From Chitinophagaceae bacterium (lineage in GTDB: Bacteria; Bacteroidota; Bacteroidia; Chitinophagales; Chitinophagaceae): a stretch of DNA of 64,000 nt. Shown here piece after piece: positions 41,201 through 45,133 of this stretch; within the stretch, counting starts at the first letter, position 1; every line of letters starts with the position of its first letter. Location of the stretch: positions 62,001-126,000 of the forward strand of contig CANFKC010000005.1 of NCBI GenBank assembly GCA_947447265.1. Direction: 5' to 3'. The position numbers were made by a program, and so were the translations under genes. Below the pieces are notes generated by a model. It was not told the DNA's origin and searched no databases. It saw nothing but the letters and a program-made list of their open reading frames with translations.

Positions 41201-41623
41201 CCCAACAGTATCGGACTTACTTACGTTAGCCCACAACGAATGTACGTTGGTGTATTTAGAAAGGTCTCCCGGAAAACCATAGGTATAATAAAAACCCGAT
41301 GCTGTACCTGCTGTATACGCCGAAACGTACCAACCGTAGGTAACAGAGGTAATAGTAGAACCTTGTGGTATGCTGCTGAGATCGAACACTGCATAACCTC
41401 TGGCTGTAAGGTTAGTCGTAGCGACTGTGGTGGTGCGCCCGTGCTGCACTGCAATGTTACCAGTGGACCTGGTCAGCGAATTTGCAGCGTTGGTTAACGG
41501 GTAACCAGAAATATACCCGGTATTGCCGGTTCCTGATGAACCTGTAGAGTATACCGTCACAACCGTACCGAACGCAGCAATATGGAGGCAACACAGCAGG
41601 AGAAACAAATAGATCTTCTTCAT
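23288..41623 (-). CDS. Giant T9SS-secreted surface protein with GEVED and Ig-like repeats
   Basis: About 6,111 residues, by far the largest gene here. I start at the ATG at 41623 (MKKIYLFLLLCCLHIAAFG, a clean signal peptide) instead of the upstream ATG at 41677. Domains in order: a beta-sandwich domain (about 20-235); twelve Ig-like modules each opening with a C-S-G-T-P-type motif; eleven GEVED modules (WIDFN.DG.F..SE.VGG... YRMR ... YYGE.RDY); and ten further beta-rich modules (TP.S..FP.T..G...). These form ten repeat units of about 380 residues. Four Big2-like repeats (about 4380-4690), a globular beta domain (about 4780-5010), three Ig-like repeats with YQLYRGA motifs, and a T9SS type A sorting domain (last 75-80 residues, NPATEEVTIGF) follow. 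The protein is probably exported by T9SS and attached to the cell surface or released, acting in adhesion or gliding. Codon and amino-acid use is skewed to Ser, Thr, Gly and Ala. Confidence 0.9.
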   Translation of the reverse strand: MKKIYLFLLLCCLHIAAFGTVVTVYSTGSSGTGNTGYISGYPLTNAANSLTRSTGNIAVQHGRTTTVATTNLTARGYAVFDLSSIPQGSTITSVTYGWYVSAYTAGTASGFYYTYGFPGDLSKYTNVHSLWANVSKSDTVGPLLAGTTGGSVKYQLAVTAAATGYGTAVGNVTQTLANRFFTDNIGTKVTICMNHVSQSTATTPKIYTIIGETGNTTSTTTASHAPYLTINYTAPSTCSGTPSAGAAVASTHAGNSTTGITLDVAGATKNASITYQWQSSTTSATAGFSNISGATNRTYSFTSISSKTYYKCVVTCSASSSSATSSVDSITTFATSSCTPYHYYQYYVNYASSTPVQMSGYTSFAPITMAGDINTLRDSSFGSPTSYTDRTADINLQDVTLYKTYTHTITMRPGSFGSMVSQVWIDYNNDGTFQNSESIGGGGITANAASNISLSAIPGTVSSGYKRMRVVLGYSSYQTYPFNYPCPTGTTGATFYYGETRDYLINVIDPPPSATASPTSLTFSPTTTGTTSAALVTVLSGAFLLPTSGTVTVTAPTNYTVCSTAGGTYSSTYTISYSSATITANSIYVKFSPPAASTYSGNITITGGGLASALNIPVTGNGAAACSATPSAGSATSTPTSGSNLTTFNLSLTGATAAGGLTYQWESSPDNTTWTAISGATNIAYSFSGMTANTYYHCIVTCPTYGSATSASQLLTFVLPSASCTPSIATGPTSGAASCTTYAMSFCGATTVGGVAIGGATGTVTDNVACNSTGYRDRTALSVTMYKGNSYNVSITFGGGASVYSVYSQWWIDFNSNGTFESTETVGYNSTSFSSGVVALTIPAGVASGTYRMRAVTPYTSYVPPAVNPCMTGYTYGEARDYTVIITNQPPVVVATPTSLNFGVVTSGTTSTYLTSVLTGSSMVASTSLTVTAPTDFQVSPDGTTWSNTFSISVTGSTLAATSIYARYNAPASAGTSTGNITITGGGIVPSTYNIAVNGTSAANCSGTITAGTTVATPASATASSSIVLSLTGGTVAGGLQYQWMQSSTGTGGWTNITGETNPTTTVTGLSATTYYYCLVYCAASGSISYSSVKQIVLYCTPTFYYNATSCSSGYATVATAANHFKVNGASGTSIDDGTLCNGSGFKDQTSSYSVTLNAATTYTFTAGNSGSYTTSYQVWIDFNSDGAFDATESVGGIGLATGGVRTFTVAIPAGSAAIAPGTYRMRVEGEYSYHSYPALYSCPTANTALSQYYGEVRDYTVNLNVPPTLNYAPTSIVFPTTTTGTSSSPMQFYMQCFYLTPSAGSLTISSSNPSDFQVFDPGSSSYVGSYTIAYTAGTVALTSVNVRFSPAAATSYSGTISIAGGGFTTSTVAVSGNGAAICSGTPTAGTTSMSPTTGNASTIFTATCSGFTASGGISFQWQSSPDGSSWTNVSGATNYIYYFTGISATTYYRCNVTCSASSSTATSATCTANFFPPSSCTPGYYYNASTYPMPLATTTTPFRIAGVTTLVDAAGPSSAGSTGAYGYVDNTATTMTCTMNAGTTYAVTTAGSASYTMSEQVWIDFNNDGTFQSSESVGGAALGYTAPHSFNITIPAGSAGITPGTFRMRAIAEYYYHTYPGINPCPNGSTASSYYYGDIRDYKVTINVPPTGSATPSTLAFAPTTTGTSSAAMTSTFTGLFMTPTASSITVTAPANFDVFDPGSSSWTNSYTVAYTGGAITHGIQVRFSPTAVTAYSGNVTVTGGGITTVNIAVTGNGAAACSGTPTAGTAACSPGAGNGSTAFTLTCTGYSVSGGITFQWQSCSTSGGTYTNISGATNSTYSFTGISATTYYQCVVSCSFSSLSATTAYTAANWFPASSCTPAYYYSPSTIASLATATYPFRIVGASGTLLDATAASTSGTTGAYGYQDRTATSITCTMNAGTTYSVSTSGSTGYTQSEQIWIDFNSDGTFQSSESVGGASGLGYTSPHNFTITIPSASAGIAPGTYRMRAISEYYYHTYPSLNPCPPGTTAGSWYYGDVRDYKVTIQVPPTGVASPTAITFPATLPTTSASAINTTIIASYLTPSSGALTVTAPTNFAVWNGSSFVSSYTISYSASTVALTTIQVNFTPPSVGSFSGNLTITGGGLTTVNVALNGTGSSACSGTPTAGTAVATPATAGSGTSITLSLSGASTSSGLTYQWQSASTSGGTYTNITGATNATYTFTGLTATTYYKCVVTCTASGSSATSAFGTATFVLSTATPCTPAPTSASYACTSYTMSFVGASSGSVRLNGASSTSINDVLACNSTGYYDRTALSVTLNQATSYNLSLTFGGGASSYACYSQWWIDFNSNGTFETTESVGYNSTAFTSGVVTLTIPPTAPSGRFRMRGVCDYNSSGHSGPGMSPCMTSYSYGEGRDYTVTIVNPAPFATTAPTSYSFGVVGTGTTTTSTAIIANAYFLTPSSDNVTVTAPSPYLVASTAGGSFASSYTIAYTGATVTNSSVYVRFPAPGTAGTYSGNVTLTGGGISTLNVPVTAIAANACTGTPAAGTASSTPTAGVSGTTFTLSLSGATSALGVLYQWQSSTSGSAGTFSDITGATNATYGATGLTGATFFQCVLTCGYSGISTTSSITQVNVYCTPLWYYASSVCGYPMVVATSGNPFKLVSATDSIIDGTACNSIAFVDNYATTNVTLNAGTTYNATCAGSASYAMSYQIWIDFNNDATFQSSESIGGVGGSTGLNRTFSVAIPSGSAGVSPGVYRMRVIGEYYYHSYPGLNPCPPGTTAGSWYYGEGRDYKVTINVPPVAVATPASLSFPVTTITTTSSPLTTALVAGYLVPASGNITVTAPTDFKVYDAGSSSYVSSYSYAYTGAASTATIQAVFQPTAVATSTGNITVTGGGLTTLNIPVNGTGGPLCSGTPSAGSAAASPGAGNTTTVFTLTVSGYTTAGGLTFQWQSASSSGGTYSNITGATNSSYTFTGISATTYYQCVVTCSASGLSATSAITNIGWYPASSCTPGFYYNASTYPMPLATSTYPFQIAGASSTLIDANGPSSAGSTSTYGYLDNSSTTMTCTLNAGTTYNVTSAGSASYTMANTIWIDFNNNGAFEASESVGGSALSTVSPKTYTITIPSGAAGVVPGTYRMRAGAEYNYHNYGLMNPCPDGTTTNSFYYGDYRDYKVTINVPPTAVATPNPIPFPPTVVGGTPTVSTAVLNASYLLPTTGTITVTSSDPTNFLVWDAGSSSYQPSYTIGYTSRTVTAASVQVQFNPAAATSYSANINITGGSLASAYPIVVTGTGAGVCSGTPTAGTASISPSMGGTATAFTLSVTGYTVAGGLQFQWQSSADNSTWSNVSGATLSTYAFTGISASTYYRCVVTCSASTLSANTASIFVGFYPPSTCTPAWYYTTGCTNGMTIGNPSLPFMVTGASGSISDASSCVAAGYIDQSATTMTCTLNAGTAYTFTTGSSASYSMSFQVWIDFNRNGTFESTESVGGVAGSAAATHTFTVNIPSATAGVSPGLCRMRVEGEYNYHSYPSLYVCPSGSSSLSQYYGEVRDYKITINVPPTASATPSTLAFSPTVVSTSSTANTTLSALYLTPSSGILTVTSTNPAIFKVLDPGSSSYVSSYTYSYTGSTSSPYTITGQFTPTAVAAYTGTVTVTGGGLTTLNIPMTGNGSAACSGTPTAGTAATSPTFGGTSTAFTLSLSGASATGGITFQWQSSPDASSWTNITGATTSTYNFTGISASTYYRCLVTCSYSSTTSTTSPVVIAFIPPSGCTPAWYYTTMCSNGMVLATTANHFKINGLSGTNINDGTACVTTGYIDQAASMGVTLQAGSTYTVTTGNSGSYALSTQVWIDFNNNGSFESSESVGGGAAASGAVRTFSITLPAGGGGIAPGTYRMRAEAEYNYHAYPYLSPCPNGSSASSFYYGEVRDYSVTVNVPPVYSLSPTTISFPTTLVGSSSAALSSTFTGSYLSPSIGTLTVSAPTNFQVYNTTSGTWVSSYTIAYTGYTVAATTIQARFNPPAASTYSGTIVITGGGLGIVSLNVTGTGANMCTGTPTAGTCSASPATASGATTVTMSLSGTSVVAGLTYQWQSSSDSSSWSSITGATNTTYVFSGLTTNTYYRCIVGCSASGLSSTSNGAKVTWVMPTACTPSWIYATNACSSYTMSIGTYDLVGIIGSIHDASACDNTGYLNRTSLSTTLLTGATYVATISTNTAASSYNVNTQVWIDFNSNGTFEGSEIVGGNNAWTGTGHSVTLTIPSGVGIGTLRMRVENEYNYHTYPTMDPCPNGTGTFYYGEVRDYTVVLVNPSTCAGTPTAGSVTATATSGCTPVSSTLSLPSTAGVSGLTYQWETSPNGSSWSNISGATDPTYNSSSTATTTPNTTYYRCTIVCTSSAGTSVSSVRSITATPAPSAIGGTPVVCIGSSTTLTNTLTGGTWSSSATSVASVNPSTGSVYGVAAGSAVISYTTSGCSPATSSFTVNTSPAAITGFTSICVGGSTTLHDATTGGTWSSASSSVATVDPSTGVTTAVAAGTTTITYSNGCGTAATTSWTTNVSPSAIVGPSSICTLSTGTFTDSVSGGTWSNSPTTFGTIDATTGVFSASSTAGTSTLTYTIGYCSITGTATVGITSPGSISGTTTTCFGSATTLTNATSGGAWSSSAPSIATVNPSSGLVTGVSSGTATITYSTGCGSDATTGYTVNGSPVTISAATTCSQSTLNLTASTGAGTYTYSWSGPLGFTSASATPSISSAPTTASGIYSVAATQAGCTSSTSYWVRVDTSIQATVVASPASICPGSSSTVTDAISSPVTGAYALTAIPYAPLTLTSVTAGPSGVAYSTVSLPFSFNYYGTSYSTVTINTQGYINFGTPTYSYAVVSLPSASAPLGMIAPFWHYMNAATGSIQYTTLGTAPNRKFVVRYNAVADYAGGGQNTAQIVLFETSNIIDMFISKANSTGTYNGVCGIQNPSGTVAVTVPGQNNVNYSINNSVAGTAWRFARPSYSYAWTPATGLSSTTSVSPVATLTTTTTYTATVTDAYNGCTAANTAVGTVNVYNLPAAYTVTPATGCTIGTTIGIPNSESGVSYQLYRGATAVGSAITGTSGSPVTFPSVTTAGTYKIIGSLLTGGCQTIMTDSCIVNTTPSTFTITSGNGCTSTGVNICQSGSTSGVSYQLFNGASSVGTPVTGTGSAICFGTQTAAGTYTVVATSATGGCQATMTGSTIIYTNPAAYTVTGGNGCTASCITIGTSNSQSSATYQLYRGATAIGSPASGSTGVGVTFGTQCVAGYYTVLATGPGSCTTQMNGIDTISTTPTITLGANPSVCQPLTSSSISYSGATASPTTYNLTWGSTALADGFSNVTGGTLSGGTIALAVPSTSVSGVYTGSITVSNGFCTSNTYSFTLTVYATPAGSITSAVVPCMGYSTSIVFTGTPGATVAYQINHGSILTGTLTGGTYTLTTGAITAPTTYTLYDVHNPVCSDSINRDTVITPTPMQWVGGTTGSESDWNTSTNWACGFVPGVTDDAIIPSGTTYSPVIGLSASGTTRNITIASGATVTIGTGGTLNVKGGLNNSGSILGAGTTTLNGTTAQIITGIGSVKNLTLNNSAGATIATAAKVFVKGVLAVSSGTLATGDSLVLYSDSLGTARVASLPGSGAAITGTTKVMQWIPGGRRAYRFWSHPFTSNIGLEQVQNYIDVTGPGGATNGFTTTASNAPSAFRYNPLVGNSAVPSDPGWKQFASAYTTTDSNRIHQYQGIRLYFRGAKGEGLGYLPYTPSSVTVAQWGTLNQGTQTVTMAKGSSSGQDYNMVGNPYASPVDIGSVVYNANLAGYITGTGFYVWNPFLGSAGQFQAVVISSVTPYYLQANTCFQVRAAHNGDQLTFAESNKGATANTNLLKVNPEFVALTIYDANYHAWDMLNIKFNDDATNNDDSRFDAGKPTSPADLNFYSLSADNQKLAIDGRPYKADGIIPLGIQSSVAQDFIIKTDNIVVPEGGSLYLHDKLLKQYVLLQQGTEYRFSISEDKQTQGEARFELSMAPTQVNSNKGLQVALTPNPATEEVTIGFTNGKAEEVNVRVLDLSGVSIYNQNLGTKQNGSVTVQLGNFASGVYMVELTSGNQKVVQRLIKE
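28727..40912 (-). repeat. Ten tandem 1.12-1.16 kb coding repeats in the giant adhesin
   Basis: The cysteine codon that opens each Ig-like module lies at 40910, 39746, 38609, 37475, 36335, 35192, 34052, 32930, 31772, 30638, 29507 and 28727. The steps are 1164, 1137, 1134, 1140, 1143, 1140, 1122, 1158, 1134, 1131 and finally 780 bases. The last unit lacks the third module, which explains its shorter length. Units are diverged but keep stretches of near-identical DNA, such as around 33314-33380 and 35573-35640, so recombination could change copy number. Confidence 0.9.
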
Positions 41624-42511
41624 ACGCACAATGTTTACTAGTTTAATTATAATTTTTAATTTTTTCAGAGATTGCAATAAAAAACGATTATCACTCTTGC
41701 CAATTGAGCAAGAATGACCGTGTTTTCAAGGTATTACGAGGTTGGTGATTATTTTAAATGCTACAAGTATGTCTGACATTTCCTGTAACAGCAATATTTT
41801 CTTTTGTTCGCCAGGCCATAAACCAGACGTTGTTTGCAATTATGGTGAGTAAGAGGGTGCTTTAAGCCGCAAACAAGGAAAACATGTTTCAAAGTAAGCA
41901 GATACTACCGGGCAGTTACCAAAAAGCGGCAGCTGGCGATTGTTTTCACGGTATTCAGGAGAGATGGTGATGTAATTTGAGCCTGAAGCATTGCTGCTTT
42001 TTAACCCAGTAAAATAGTTTTCAAGAGACGGGTGTTATTTTTCAAACAATCTAAGCGCAAAAAAAACTGTGTTTTCGAAAAAAAAATCGGGTCAAAAAAA
42101 ATTGGCACTCCTTTTATATATTGACGAACTATAATTTTCTGCTTTTTGGTGGCTTTCATCGCCACTTTCCTGCTATTTTACTTAACTAAAACAGGCATTA
42201 TTACCTGCTAACAACACAAACGTTATTAAAACATTAACTTTTGATTGCTGCTCCAAACTTACCAAATATTTTTTGTTGCAGCAAAATAAATTTTCTTCAT
42301 TAACAAGTTGTTAACAATTGAGAGTTCGCCTAAAAACGCATGTTATTACATCTAAAAATTGATACACTTGCATTTAATATGCCCGCGAAAGGCTTGAATA
42401 CTAGGCTTTTCGGCCATTTTTGTAAAGTGAATTAATATTTATTTAATTATTTTCAGATAAGATTAATTTTGCATGTTATTTAGTTGCATTTTTATTTTTG
42501 TCGTATTTAAT
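41624..42511. other. Long non-coding leader region of the giant adhesin gene
   Basis: No ORF is supported in these 888 bases. The AT-rich sequence contains the promoter at 42254-42285, a dyad TCTTGC-(7)-GCAAGA at 41695-41713, and a 15-base direct repeat TGTTTTCAMGGTATT at 41721 and 41941, exactly 220 bases apart, within longer weak similarity. The leader predicted from the promoter is about 620 nt, unusually long. Confidence 0.5.
42254..42285 (-). promoter_or_regulatory. Canonical Bacteroidota promoter upstream of the giant adhesin
   Basis: On the minus strand TTTG (42285-42282) is followed after 20 bases by TAAGTTTG (42261-42254). Both boxes match the Bacteroidota consensus exactly at the usual spacing. 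The start would be near 42247. Confidence 0.65.
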
Positions 42512-43576
42512 CTATTTATCTGCAATAATCAACAAATCAACCCCATTTTCCGCGGAGAACCCTGTTTTCGCCACAGAAATGATTCCGGCATGAAATTTCG
42601 ACAACTTTAATCGCCTGAAAGTGGCGTCCAGAGCGGCTTTATCCTTACAATATTCTTTTGGTCCGCTAAAATGATGTACATCGTTGTCATTCAAATGAAT
42701 ACCGTCACAATTTTTACATAACATAGCAATGACCAGCATCTTTTTTGGAATAACCGGAACCACTGTTAACCGCGATGCCAGCGATGTTTTATCCATTTTA
42801 TTGCAATGCGCTGCACCTGCAAAAAGTAGGAATGATGTCATTTTGCTTCGCGATACCTGTTTCTGCACTTCTGCATACATGTTTTCATTACGGGCCTTGT
42901 AGGCTTCATAGGTATTTTCATTAGCCATTATCTCGTCCGCTATACTGAAATCGTCGCCATAATAACTGCTAAAATCGCCCTTAAACAATTGAAACTGGTG
43001 CCGAGTGCGTGCGTAGCTATTAACGAGGTTATGCCCGTTTACACGAGCAATATTGATGGTATCCAGGTAATGAACAACAGCCTTTAACTGATCGGGCACG
43101 TTTTTACCTGCCGGCTTTAACAGCCGCAGCACTTTAACGAACTCCATACGCTCAAAATCAAACCCATGTATAGCTATAGCGAATCCTGTAGTGCTATTGT
43201 ATTCATACAACCGTTTCCAGAAACTCATTCCATCAGCATTTGATGCATACACCAATGATGGATGTGTAATAAAAGCGGTATCTCCTGTATTTAAATAGCT
43301 ATTGTAAAGGTAGGCTGCAGCATGGCCTACTTCCATAAACACGTCGTTTACACCCTTGCGTTCATGCAGGTACTTAATGAAGGCCAGCTTAATTTCAGGC
43401 GTAATCCGGGCATCATGCAGCTCACCAACAATATAGCAACCGGCATTGTCAAACAGACTGTTAGCGTCTAAATTGAGCCCGGTACTATCACTCCTGAAAT
43501 AAGCAGGCTCCTGGCAATACGCTGTGTGATGCGCAAGCCCCAACAAAAACAGAAAGTAAAACAAGTACTTAGTCAT
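42512..43576 (-). CDS. Secreted erythromycin esterase / TraB-like protein
   Basis: 354 residues with a signal peptide ending at AYCQ (about residue 22). The core has the EreA/ChaN/TraB-type pattern: CYIVGELHDARITPEIKLAFIKYL (47-70), VFMEVGHAAAYLYNSYL (79-95), AIHGFDFERMEF and LFAGAAHCNKM. The GE.H and E.G.. residues correspond to the catalytic Glu/His region of this superfamily. Erythromycin esterases hydrolyse macrolide lactones, but relatives act on other substrates or bind haem, and a periplasmic location argues against calling it a resistance gene. It may be co-transcribed with the sulfotransferase-like paralog 3, 72 bases upstream. Confidence 0.65.
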   Translation of the reverse strand: MTKYLFYFLFLLGLAHHTAYCQEPAYFRSDSTGLNLDANSLFDNAGCYIVGELHDARITPEIKLAFIKYLHERKGVNDVFMEVGHAAAYLYNSYLNTGDTAFITHPSLVYASNADGMSFWKRLYEYNSTTGFAIAIHGFDFERMEFVKVLRLLKPAGKNVPDQLKAVVHYLDTINIARVNGHNLVNSYARTRHQFQLFKGDFSSYYGDDFSIADEIMANENTYEAYKARNENMYAEVQKQVSRSKMTSFLLFAGAAHCNKMDKTSLASRLTVVPVIPKKMLVIAMLCKNCDGIHLNDNDVHHFSGPKEYCKDKAALDATFRRLKLSKFHAGIISVAKTGFSAENGVDLLIIADK

Positions 43577-43648
43577 AGCTTAAAGCCCCCTGCTATATTA
43601 TAAGTGGAATTATTTGATGCTATTTTAAAAAATTGCTACGCTCAACCC

Positions 43649-45082
43649 TTACCTGTTAAAGATCACTTTTTCCAGCTCACCGGAGCGTTCAATAAAACTG
43701 GCCCTGTACTGTGGCAGCGCAAACCAGCGTTGCTCTTTTTCGTCCCATTGCTGCGGAGCTGCGTACCAGGTTATTTTCTTTGCTCGGGTCACAATAAATA
43801 TATCAGCATAGGGGGCACAATTTGAAGCAAAAATGGAATTATCTGACAGTTCACAAATACTGCCGCCATTGGTAATTTTAGGCTTCATGCCCTTATGTAT
43901 GTTGGTGGCCAGTATCGGGCAGTCGAATGACCAGATTTTTTTACCGGGGCCTTTTCCGCTTGCCGGCTCGCTAAAAAGCGTTAATTTAGGTATGGGTTCC
44001 TCCGCACAAGAGTTATTATCGTATATCATCATATACCCTTTTGCTGATTTGCGACAGTTATGTTGCAGGCAAAACAATGGCCGGGTAAATGTATTGGCAA
44101 TAGTGCCTGCCGGGTAGTTCACCTTCACCACCTGGTCAATATTCTTAAAACTTACATACACTGCCTTCTGTCGCTCATCAAAGCAGAACGCATTTTCATG
44201 TATATCAAATTCACTACCCGCAGGCCTCTCGTAAGGAATATTTGCATGCTGGTAGAAGGTAGAAGATTTCCACGACCAGGTTACATTTCCTGCCTTGTCG
44301 TATTCTATAACCGTTCCGAAAGTTATTTTCTTGTCGGTTACCGGGGTGGCAGGGTCTACCGGGGTAGCGGGTGCCCAGACTCTTTTTTCACTACCCAGCA
44401 CCATATACCTGCCGCTGTTAAGCCGGGTAAACTCATGGTGATAATATTCAATACTGTCTCCGCTCACCTTGCCGTTATCCGGTCCTTTCCACAATACGTT
44501 GCAGTCATAGTCAATTTCGTAGGGCACATCATTCATAATAAGCGTAATGGTATGCTGCGGCGTAAGTTTCAGGTCCCGAACTACCATGCGGTCAAATTCA
44601 GCCCCGGCAAATGGCCGCAGGTACCAGAGCGGCGCCCCGTTAATATCGTATAGTATCTTATTGAAATCCAGAAACAAGTAGCCGTCTTTCCGCAACTTGT
44701 CTTTTGTTGTTACATGCAGGCGAACATGGTTGGTATCGACCATACTAATAGCATCGGTGCTGAAATGCTGCAGGTGCACTACCGCTTGCTTGTCAGCACC
44801 CACAATCCGCCAGGTATACTGCATGCCAAATGCAGGCAGTCGCAACACCGCACGGCCATTCCTTCCTGCGCCAGCAGCTACAATATTCCTTCGAAAGGAA
44901 TCGAGATTATTATAATATCCTTTCGCGACCTCGAATTTAAAGCTAGCGCCATTTTTGGGTACATCAGCCGAAAAACCAACCAGCACATAATTCAAAACAG
45001 CACCTTCAGCAGGGAAAACGCGCGCATAATGGACTGCCGGTATACACAGTATGGCAATAAGAGTAACTAAATATCTATACAT
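43649..45082 (-). CDS. Secreted arylsulfotransferase-fold protein, paralog 3
   Basis: 477 residues. The open frame extends upstream to 45490, but that part overlaps priA on the other strand and has no signal; the ATG at 45082 gives MYRYLVTLIAILCIPAVHYA, a signal peptide, followed by the family start RVFPAEGAVLNYVL. Blocks shared with paralogs 1 and 2 are YYHHEFTRLNSGRYMVLGSEK, DIHENAFCFDERQKAVYVSFKN, LQHNCRKSAKGYMMIYDNN and LPQYRASFIE near the end. His residues of the ASST core are conserved. It is divergent from priA, with 51 bases between the start codons. Confidence 0.75.
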   Translation of the reverse strand: MYRYLVTLIAILCIPAVHYARVFPAEGAVLNYVLVGFSADVPKNGASFKFEVAKGYYNNLDSFRRNIVAAGAGRNGRAVLRLPAFGMQYTWRIVGADKQAVVHLQHFSTDAISMVDTNHVRLHVTTKDKLRKDGYLFLDFNKILYDINGAPLWYLRPFAGAEFDRMVVRDLKLTPQHTITLIMNDVPYEIDYDCNVLWKGPDNGKVSGDSIEYYHHEFTRLNSGRYMVLGSEKRVWAPATPVDPATPVTDKKITFGTVIEYDKAGNVTWSWKSSTFYQHANIPYERPAGSEFDIHENAFCFDERQKAVYVSFKNIDQVVKVNYPAGTIANTFTRPLFCLQHNCRKSAKGYMMIYDNNSCAEEPIPKLTLFSEPASGKGPGKKIWSFDCPILATNIHKGMKPKITNGGSICELSDNSIFASNCAPYADIFIVTRAKKITWYAAPQQWDEKEQRWFALPQYRASFIERSGELEKVIFNR

Positions 45083-45133
45083 AAACAGGAAAACAAAAAC
45101 GCCCTTAAATATACTATTAATTAACTTGCGGCA

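Noticed and set aside
24364-41497. Numerous medium-length ORFs on both strands inside the giant adhesin
   Set aside because: They follow the repeat period and have low-complexity Leu/Val/Gln composition caused by reading Thr/Ser/Gly codons in other frames.
42118-42140. TTGACG followed by TATAAT-like sequence
   Set aside because: The two boxes are only a few bases apart, and Bacteroidota primary sigma uses TTTG/TAnnTTTG; the exact match at 42254-42285 is a better promoter.
42512-43576. Reading the EreA-like gene as a macrolide-resistance gene
   Set aside because: The protein is secreted and only superfamily-level motifs match.
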